Positions 56,450 to 64,000 of a stretch of DNA of 64,000 nucleotides are shown here, piece after piece. Within the stretch, counting starts at the first letter, position 1, and the number at the start of each line of letters is the position of its first letter. The position numbers were made by a program, and so were the translations under genes. The notes under the pieces are model-generated. The model was given only the letters and a program-made list of their open reading frames with translations, had not been told where the DNA came from and searched no databases. This stretch comes from Epiperipatus broadwayi (taxonomy: Eukaryota; Onychophora; Udeonychophora; Euonychophora; Peripatidae), in assembly GCA_028023455.1 (NCBI GenBank), contig JAQFVV010000031.1, positions 10,594,093-10,658,092 of the forward strand. The letters run 5' to 3'.

Positions 56450-58390
56450 TTTGAATGAAATTAATAAGAAAATAACTGATACACTTTTAAAAACTGCAAC
56501 AAACATAGCTGTTAGAAAACAACAGCAAATGACCAATAAAATTTCTACTAAGACTAGAGAATTTATGAAGAAAAGAAGGAATATGAAGATATATAAAAAT
56601 GATGCATTAAAAAGGACTGAATATCTTGAATTTTGTAAAATGGTGTGAAAAAGAGTTGACAATGATATAAGAAAGTATTATTATAAACTAACAAGAAAAG
56701 CAGTAAAAGAGAATAAAAGTCTCAAGAGTTTAAAACAATATTTTGGTATTGGTAGAAACCTTATACCTACAATAAAAAAACAAGATGGAACTATTACTAA
56801 AAAGAGAGATGAGATCATGAAATGGGTAGAAGAATTTTATCAAGAATTATATAATAATAAAGAACAAGTACCTCCTATATCTATTATAATCTTCTGAATT
56901 GCCTAGAATTTTAAATGAAGAAGTGAGATATGCAATTAAACTTATGAAGAAAGGAAAAGCTCATGATGAAATTATAATCAATATTTTAAAAGAAGCAGGT
57001 GAAGAAATAGAAAAAATTTAGGCAAAGTTATATAGCAAATGTCTAAATAATAAAGATGTATCTTTTAGCCTTTTATCAGTTTTGTACAAAATTTTTACCA
57101 AGATAATTACAACTCATCTACAGAGAATATTGGATTTTAACCAACCAAGAGAACAAACTGGATTTAAAAGTGGTTTTAGTACAGTAGATCATATTCAAGT
57201 ATTGAGAAAGGTTATAGAAAGGACCAATGAATAGGAGTTGACATTATGCTTTAAATTTGTAGATAATGAAAAGGCATTTGTTTCTATAAACATTTCATCA
57301 ATTATTAAAACAGTGGATTGTCAAGGTATAGACCAGAATATTATCATATTCTGAAGAATATTTATAAAAATGCAACAACAACAACAATTAGATTACATAA
57401 TGATACTAGGAAGCTTAACATTGAGAAGTGTGTAAAACAGAGTGACTCCATATCTCCAAAACATTTTACACCATTGTTGAAAGAAATATTTGTGGATTAA
57501 AATGGGAAGCTAAAGGAGTAAAAGTAAATGGAGATTATTTAAGTCATTTAGATTTTGCAGATGATATAGTTGTTGTTGCAAATAATGGTTCAGAGCTTCA
57601 GGAAATGTTACAAGAGTTATCAAATGAAAGTGGAGTATTCTACTATTATTATTACAACTTATAACATCATGCTATATAAATAAAATATCTGTTATAAATG
57701 AAAGTAAGAAAGTAGAATTAACCGTAAATGTTAAAAAGATTAAATTAATGTTCAATAGATTTTCTCAAAAGATGAAAGTAAAGATTGATTATGATGAGTT
57801 AGAGAAACTATAAATATCTTGGTCATATTATTACTACAGATGTAAACATAGTGGATGAAATTAATCATAGAATTAAACTTGGTTGGAATGCTTTTGGTAG
57901 AAATAATTTAATACTAAAAGGAAACATGTCTATCTGTTTTAAAAGGAAGATTTTTAATAAATGTGTTTTACCAGTTCTTACTTATGGATGTGAGACTTGG
58001 ACATTTAGCAATACAGAGACTTCAGACCACTCAAATATGTATGGAAAGATGCATTTTAGTAATAACAAAAAGAGATTGAAAATGCATAATATGGGTAAGA
58101 GAACAAACAGGTGTTTCTGACATAATTGAAAGAACTAAAAGACTGAAGTGGAGTTGGGCTGCACATATTGCTAGAACAAATGATAATAGATGGACAATTG
58201 AAATTTTAAACTGGATTCCAAGAGATTATAAAGACCCTGAAATTGACCCATGTAAGATGGATAGATGAAATAAGTAAAGTGTGCAGGGGTGATGTGGAGA
58301 AGAGAGGCTAGAGATCAGAAAAGATGGATTGAACATGGAAAGACCTTCATCCTGCAGTGCATTGATAATTATTGACAATGATGATGATGA
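56450..58390 (+). pseudogene. RTE reverse transcriptase and tail remnant
   Basis: The linker includes 'KQQQMTNKISTKTREFMKKR' (about 56,517). RT blocks follow: 'MKKGKAHDE' (56,943), 'SVLYKIFTKIITTHLQ' (57,071), 'PREQTGFKSGFSTVDHIQV' (57,146), a damaged motif A 'LCFKFVDNEKAF' (57,247) and an intact 'LDFADDIVVVANNGSEL' with FADD at 57,554-57,565. 'KYLGHIITTD' with a shift follows at about 57,812. The 57,851-58,120 frame ('RIKLGWNAFGRNN', 'VLPVLTYGCETWTF') is the conserved post-RT region. The tail 'RLKWSWAAHIARTNDNRW' ends near 58,370. Confidence 0.9.
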
Positions 58391-58494
58391 GATATAAAAA
58401 TACTCTAGAGATCTTTAATAACTTTATTAAGATAATAAAATCAAATACTCAAGGTTTTAATAGGTTTATAAATGTAGATGATAATAGTCAACCC

Positions 58495-58585
58495 TTAAGC
58501 TATCAACAATCTCAACCTATAGTCAATGTAACCTTTATTGTTAAAAATGGTTGCCTTGACTACAGGTTGAGATTGTTGATATTTT
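58495..58585. repeat. Inverted repeat, about 36-bp arms
   Basis: 'atcaacaatctcaacct' (58,501) pairs with 'aggttgagattgttgat' (58,564), extended by 'tagtcaatgtaacc' / 'ggttgccttgacta'. It lies between the RTE 3' end and the right bracket repeat. Confidence 0.85.
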
Positions 58586-58607
58586 GATTGTTATTTTCAA
58601 CAATGTA

Positions 58608-58678
58608 TCTTTGAAAGTTAAATTTAATTAATTAAATAAATACTATCAAATATTTAGCAATCATAGATAATCATAATG
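58608..58678. repeat. Right member of the inverted pair flanking the RTE element
   Basis: 'atctttgaaagttaaattta' and 'aaatatttagcaatcatag' are the complement of 55,125-55,210, allowing small gaps. Confidence 0.8.
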
Positions 58679-58689
58679 ATTTTAATAAA

Positions 58690-59700
58690 GACTTAACTTT
58701 CACAGCCTGACTAATATATAAGTACCAAATTTTTAAAACTAATATTGATATTATTTTAATAAGCTTCTGACAAGTAATCGCCTAAACATTACCTTATTAG
58801 TTTCTTCCTGCAAAGCTTTCACGGTAATCAGTGTTGTATTACTCCAAGTATCAGAAATGATCTGGAATATAAATAATAAATAAAACCTATACATATATAT
58901 GCCAAATAAATTTATGCTTTTAGCGACAATTATTATTCCTTTTTTTGTTGTTTTGTTTTAAGATTAATATTTGTATAATTTATCATGGGTTTTAATTTAG
59001 TAATAAATGAGTGCATAATAAACAAATCAGATAAATAGAAAAGAAGTATTGAATTCATAGCAGTACTTCTTTTGCCCGTCAGTCTTAAACTATAATTAGC
59101 TAAAACAATGTTAAGTTATTAAACAATATTAAATCTGAAAAATTAATTTTGCAAACAAAAAAGTAATATACACTGCACTTAGATTCAAATTTTTAAAAAT
59201 ACTCTGCATATGAATTATAAATAGACAGACAGAAGAATAGAGGAATGAACAGATGTTATATAGGTAATTAAGGAGATTGATTAGTGGATGATAGAAAGGC
59301 AATCAAGAGAACAAAAAAAGCAAATATATGGGATTGCAAGCAATAGATAGATGGAAAGGGGATAGATGATTGAGTAGGTATGTAGTGTAACCAGACAAAC
59401 TGATAAAAAAGTATATGGAAAGACAGACATAAAAAGATAGATAAATAGATATATCAATAGATAGATAAATCAAGGATGCTGGGATAATTAGATAATAGGG
59501 TAGTTATTAGACCTGCTATGCCTTTTCACATTTGTATCAGTCCACTGATAACTTTCTAATCTTGTGATCTGACCAAATAACATATACACTTTGATCTTGT
59601 ATGAAGTTAAAATGATAAATTCATCAAAACAGTCCATGTATACATGATATTTTTTTTGCAAGATTTACAAAGTTATCGGCTGTCTGAATATGTATCTGAA
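58690..59700. other. AT-rich stretch with degenerate GATA-type repeats
   Basis: Interrupted 'agacagac', 'atagatag' and 'gatagataaata' runs lie between about 59,220 and 59,475. No gene is seen. Confidence 0.6.
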
Positions 59701-60110
59701 AAGGCATAGCAGTTCTAATATGTATAGAAATTGCAACAGACTAAATCTAGCAATATTAAACATATTAATTTCTAACAATGCTAAAAATATGAATTTAGAC
59801 AAAAAATATAAAATATGATACAGAATATTAATTTGTAACAATACTAAAAATATGAATTTCTCACTCAAGCATTGGTAGCCGAGAGGTCAGTGCAGCTGCC
59901 TTGCAAGCAGTTGCTTGCAGACAGTTGTTGCAGGTTCACTTCCCAGCCGATGCTTTGACATCTGGAACAAATATATATATATAATATGACATAGAATAAG
60001 AGTTTCACACACAAAATATAAAATGAAATGGAATATTAATTTCTAACAATACTAAAAATATTGATTTGACATAAAAAATGCAAAATATGACACACCATTA
60101 TGCAATTCCC
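59700..60110. repeat. Minisatellite-like tandem block with SINE inside
   Basis: The phrase 'ttaatttctaacaat.ctaaaaatatgaattt' followed by 'gaca.aaaatataaaatatga' occurs at about 59,764, 59,829 and 60,037. The first two copies are about 65 bp apart. SINE copy 9 interrupts the array at 59,865. Confidence 0.75.
59865..59960 (+). mobile_element. tRNA-like SINE copy 9
   Basis: 'caagcattggtagccgagag' to 'cagccgatgctttgaca'. Acceptor halves GCATTGG / CCGATGC pair. The variable region is enlarged by a repeated 'agcagttgcttgcagacagt'. There is no A-tail; 'aacaaatatatatatata' follows. Confidence 0.85.
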
Positions 60111-60131
60111 AAATGTTACATTAAATATGGA

Positions 60132-60237
60132 CAAAAAAATACTAAATTACAAAATACCATAAAATATTACAAAAGACTAAAATATACTACTAAATTACAA
60201 AATACCATAAAATATTACAAAAGACTAAAATATACAC
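60132..60237. repeat. 48-bp tandem duplication
   Basis: 'actaaattacaaaataccat' plus 'aaaatattacaaaagactaa' is repeated once with a 48-bp step, giving an in-frame 16-residue repeat in a short frame that is otherwise not credible as a gene. Confidence 0.9.
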
Positions 60238-60672
60238 ATACAGTACTTTGTAATATATAACAGGAATTATTGCGATGAAACAATCAATTTGTCTAATCTA
60301 CTTTATTTTAAGTGGATACATTTTCCCCCCAAAATGGAGACTAAAAGTAAAATTTTATTTTCGCCAAAATGCACATTATTTAACATGTGATTGTATTTAT
60401 AATTCACATGAAAGTGATTAAAAATAAACGTTTTATCAAATACTAACAATGGGTGTTGTTTATTATAACAGCATCTACTATTAAAATGATTGTATAGAAC
60501 TCTATATATTGTGAGCATCCTACAAGTCAAAGACTCCAGGAACTAGGAATTAAGATAAGCAGTGAGAGTACAAAGTGAGTGAAAGCAATAAAATTAAATA
60601 ATAATAATAATAATTACCACTGATCTTAAACTGCTTTAATTAATAAATATTATCAATTAATAATTGCATAGG

Positions 60673-60748
60673 TCAGAAGAAGAAGAAAAAAAAAGAAGAG
60701 GAGGAGGAGAAGAAGAAGAAAAAGAAGAAAAAGAAGAAGAAGAAGAAT
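60673..60748. repeat. (GAA)n polypurine tract
   Basis: About 75 nt of uninterrupted purine on the plus strand, mostly GAA/GGA units. It could form triplex (H-DNA) in principle. Confidence 0.92.
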
Positions 60749-60749
60749 G

Positions 60750-63700
60750 GTAATAAATTTAATCATGCGATTGTGTTCCCATTCTAAGAGGTACAGACTG
60801 CTTTAAAGTCAAATACGTATCAACGCCACATATTCGACAGCATAGAAATACCATTGAATTCCAACCCTTTAAAAATTACAATCATATTTCTATGACAAAC
60901 AATAATAATCCTACTTCAATAAAGCTAATATAATATTTCATCTAAATATTTAATAATGACAATACTAAAATTTATTATAATAATAAATTAATATTTGTAA
61001 CTTTAATTTAAATTAAATTTTTATGTGAACAATTATATCTTAATTTCTATCTCAGGAATATCAATCACATTACAGAAAGAACAAAGCATAGGATATTAGA
61101 TAGCAAAGGGTATTATTATGGAAATCTAATAATCCAGACAATATTTAAAAAATATACAATAATAATACATTATTTAATAAATTACAATAACCTTGCTCTG
61201 CAATATAACTAAACCTTAAAATTAATTACTTTAGGTCTTATATGATTTTAAATCAATTAATGAAAGATTTATATTATAATTTAAGAAATATAATAAAATA
61301 TAATTTGGATTATTTAAGTACTAAGAAATCATCTCTCCTGATGATCATTAATAATAATAACAATAACCTTTAATGCTATAAATATAATATCACTATTTTT
61401 GTAATGCAGTGTTTGAATAAAATTTATTATTTTCTTTAATAAAGTAATTGGCATAAGGATATCCAAATAAAGCTCTGCTTACACATCTTAAAATAATAAC
61501 TTCGATATTTGAATGTAAAATAAGTCAAGGCATAATATTATTGATTGTTACCAATTTTAAATACACAAAAGAAAATTCTTAAATCTGCTATGAAATAAAC
61601 ATATGTGATGATTAAACATGACATCCTTGTGCAAGATCAGATAAATTTTGATTTCTGCAACAGTTTTTCTGAATCCATGATCACTTATGAACCAATTATC
61701 ACACACTCTTTGATAAAATAATCATGTTCATAAGTCATTTTCATAAGTGTAATACACGTTTGTAAATAAAATGATTTATTATAAGAGTGCAATCAAAGAA
61801 GTAAATATTGAATCCAATCAGTATCTGTGATGAATGATAAATAGAAACATAAATAATGGCAAACTGCAAAACTTTAGATTCCACACAAAAAAAAATCAAT
61901 TTATTTACAAACAATCTTTATAATTTACAGCACAATGTTTAAGATTTATTGAAATAATGCTAAACATAAGAAATTTTCTACTAATATAACTATTTACAAC
62001 TTCTAATAAAACACTTTTATAGTTACAAATCCTTGAATGCAGTTAACAATAAATTAGTTTGGTCATAAATCCACTTATCTGAACAAATTTCTTAACTGTT
62101 CATAATAAGAATATAATTATTTTTTGATACCATTATATATTTCAAAGTGGGCAAATATTTTAACCAAAGCTGGTATAATTCTAATTATCATATTACATTT
62201 TTTTTACTTTAAGTACAGTAATACAAACAATATCAAATATTAACATATCCCTAAGGACTTTATGAATTATTATTAACTTTAGTGAAAAGCAGGTTTTACC
62301 TTTTCCATAATAATTCTATGGTTACTTCAGTTAGTTAACAAGAAAATATAATCAATTAAACATATTCATTATTTTAATTGATTACTAACTATTTAGAAAT
62401 AATTAAGCTTTTCAAAACATAAATTTCAAATAATATTCCATATACCTATGAATAATGCAAGTATTTTGAACTAAATAATAATCTAAGTCATATCTAAAAT
62501 TAACATTCAAGTTGAAAATTGATGTATGTCAATTATTTCTACTATAATTTTTTAATAGCAATTATTAAACATCTTACAATTATGAATTATAATTTAATTA
62601 AGTGTCTCCACTGTTATCAAGATTATTTGGCAAAATCACAATTATTCACATTTGAATATTTAAACATTTATCATTAAAGTTACTTATGTGTAATGATAAG
62701 TAACACTCATATCTTACAATCATAGAGATCATATTTACTAAGGCAATAAGTCTAAAGCTTGTGACGGTTAAAAATGTGAAGGTAGGGACTTCTACAGGTC
62801 TTAACCACAAGCTTACACGTTGGAAGAAAAGAGGGGAACCCTTCTTTACTTCAACCTACTTTCTATATAAATAGGTGAAGCTAAAGCAGTTAGATCTGAA
62901 AATGTGAAGCCATTCAATACAGTCCACAATTTCTATTATACATTAATACTCATGAAATCTTTCGATTTACAATGAGTTAATGGAAAGATCTTAGAGTTAG
63001 AAATCTATTACAATAATTTAAAGTTGTAATTATAGAGGTTATAACTACGTACATGTAGACAAGTTTATGTGGATGGACCAACTTTTATCAAGATTTTAAT
63101 ATATATATATATATATATATCATTGCTAAATTAGATGTGATGTCCATAACTCGATTCTTTATAAAAGCACTTTTAATAGTTTGGACATAAGAATTTCATA
63201 GGAATTACATCAGTTAGACAAGAAATCCTTAAGTTAAAAACACTATAAGCACACCTATGCAATGAACTGAAAGTATGACATTTTAGCACATTTTATAATA
63301 ATAACTGAGATATTACTCAGAAATAAAATATAAAATTCCATCACAAAAAATAAAATAACATAAATGTCCAACAGCAGAACATAATTTTAATGCGCTAGTA
63401 TAATTTAATTATAATAATAGCATACACATATCGCAAATAAAAGTTAACACAGTAATTACATGTTTCATAAAATAATTCACTATATAAAATATAAAATCAT
63501 GACCACACCCATAATCAATCTTCAAGGAACATTATTCCGAAGCATATATTTCTTATAAAGTTAAAATAGCAATTAGCAAGATATGAGAAATAATTTTTCA
63601 GAAAAAAATATTCTAGACCATTTTGCTTTTTAAATATTAAAATAATCTAATATTAAATAAACTAGCTAAGCATCTATTAAAATAAATAACGCAATTAACA

Positions 63701-64000
63701 AGAAATTTATCCAGGACTATCAATTTAAATATCAAAATAAGCTTATCATTTATCACACTTTTAATATACCTCAAAATATAGATAAATCTATAATAAACCA
63801 AATTATTACATACCAACATACATATCTTTTAAATTTGGAAAAAAAAATATTAAACATAATTTTCTTTTCTTTTTAATCATGACAATCCAAAATTAAAATT
63901 GAGAAAAAGCTAACTTTCTTTTTATCAAAACACTTCCTGATAACGTAAGTTTGAACAGTCAATTCTTTAATTAAACCTTTTTTCTTTTTTTTATCTGTCT
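60750..64000. other. AT-rich DNA without recognisable genes
   Basis: No coding frame or named repeat was found. Noted within it: the 48-bp motif shared with 21.3 kb at 62,770-62,816; a TATA-like 'ctatataaataggtgaag' at 62,864; and a (TA)n run at 63,099-63,120. Confidence 0.5.

Larger units (their letters stand above)
55330..58390 (+). mobile_element. RTE-like non-LTR retrotransposon, near full length, inactive
   Basis: The plus strand carries remnants, in order, of an AP-type endonuclease (from about 55,350), a reverse transcriptase, and the C-terminal tail with the GATGAT-type 3' end. It is interrupted at 55,621-55,892 by a family D fold-back. Many stops and frameshifts exclude activity. 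Assignment to the RTE group rests on the order of domains, the tail block (HIAR...DNRW...WIPRD...RW.DE) and the short tandem tail. The 5' limit is uncertain; only remnants in two frames are visible before 55,500. Confidence 0.88.

Noticed and set aside
59593-59868. Minus-strand frame at 59,665-59,868 as a gene
   Set aside because: It is produced by the tandem minisatellite ('LALLEINM' / 'LVLLQINI' repeats).
60673-60748. Coding Glu/Lys-rich tract
   Set aside because: Pure GAA-type microsatellite with no open frame extending into unique sequence.

Overview
The window looks like animal (metazoan) nuclear DNA: very AT-rich, with no operon-like coding, poly(A)-tailed tRNA-like SINEs, non-LTR retrotransposons, a Penelope-like element, many fold-back repeats and (AT)n microsatellites. 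The species cannot be fixed from sequence alone. An invertebrate with a repeat-rich genome is a reasonable guess, but that is inference. No conserved host gene could be recognised. Two short, more complex open stretches at 27.74-27.95 kb and 28.47-28.66 kb are the only weak exon candidates.

Autonomous elements. (1) A nearly full-length CR1/L2-like LINE lies on the minus strand at about 16.36-21.02 kb. It carries a PHD-like zinc finger, coiled coil and SGNH-esterase ORF1, then an AP endonuclease, a reverse transcriptase and a C-terminal Cys/His knuckle, all split by frameshifts. Further copies of its 3' end lie at 40.32-41.58 kb (minus) and at 4.93-5.10 kb (plus, with a tandem duplicate to 5.41 kb). 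(2) An RTE-like LINE lies on the plus strand at about 55.33-58.39 kb, with GDFNA, SDHR and FADD motifs still visible. 3'-end fragments of the same family lie at 32.33, 37.54 (minus) and 38.78 kb. (3) A 5'-truncated Penelope-like element lies on the minus strand at 28.99-29.94 kb, with a YVDD reverse-transcriptase motif and a GIY-YIG endonuclease. (4) A badly decayed LINE lies on the plus strand at about 43.0-45.5 kb. (5) A probable solo LTR lies at 51,101-51,583 (TG...CA, 4-bp target duplication), with a related 3' end near 2.83-3.05 kb.

Non-autonomous repeats. Nine copies of a short (about 95 bp) tRNA-like SINE are scattered through the window. Its acceptor stem appears extended by a flanking TGTCA/TGACA pair. 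A modular repeat of about 500 bp with tRNA-like ends (subfamilies A and B) occupies 6.27-7.35, 21.45, 32.88-33.27, 35.95-36.47, 48.09-48.33, 49.86-50.25, 50.57-52.28 and 53.28-53.84 kb. A fold-back family with arms starting AGGCAAAACTCTC recurs at least eight times. Other unrelated fold-backs include a large one of about 880 bp at 8.96-9.84 kb.

Layout: 0-9 kb holds mixed repeats; 9-16 kb is AT-rich with fold-backs and two SINEs; 16-21 kb is the large LINE; 22-27 kb holds fold-backs, an internal tandem duplication and a possible long LTR; 27.7-30 kb holds the exon candidates and the Penelope-like element; 30-42 kb holds LINE 3' ends and fold-backs; 43-46 kb is the decayed LINE; 48-54 kb is a dense nest of modular repeats; 55-58.7 kb is the RTE element inside inverted flanks; 59-64 kb is mostly AT-rich DNA with minisatellites. 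Nested insertions (fold-back into RTE, SINE into modular repeat, LTR into modular repeat) give a partial order of insertion. Most gene-like sequence here is decayed transposon.
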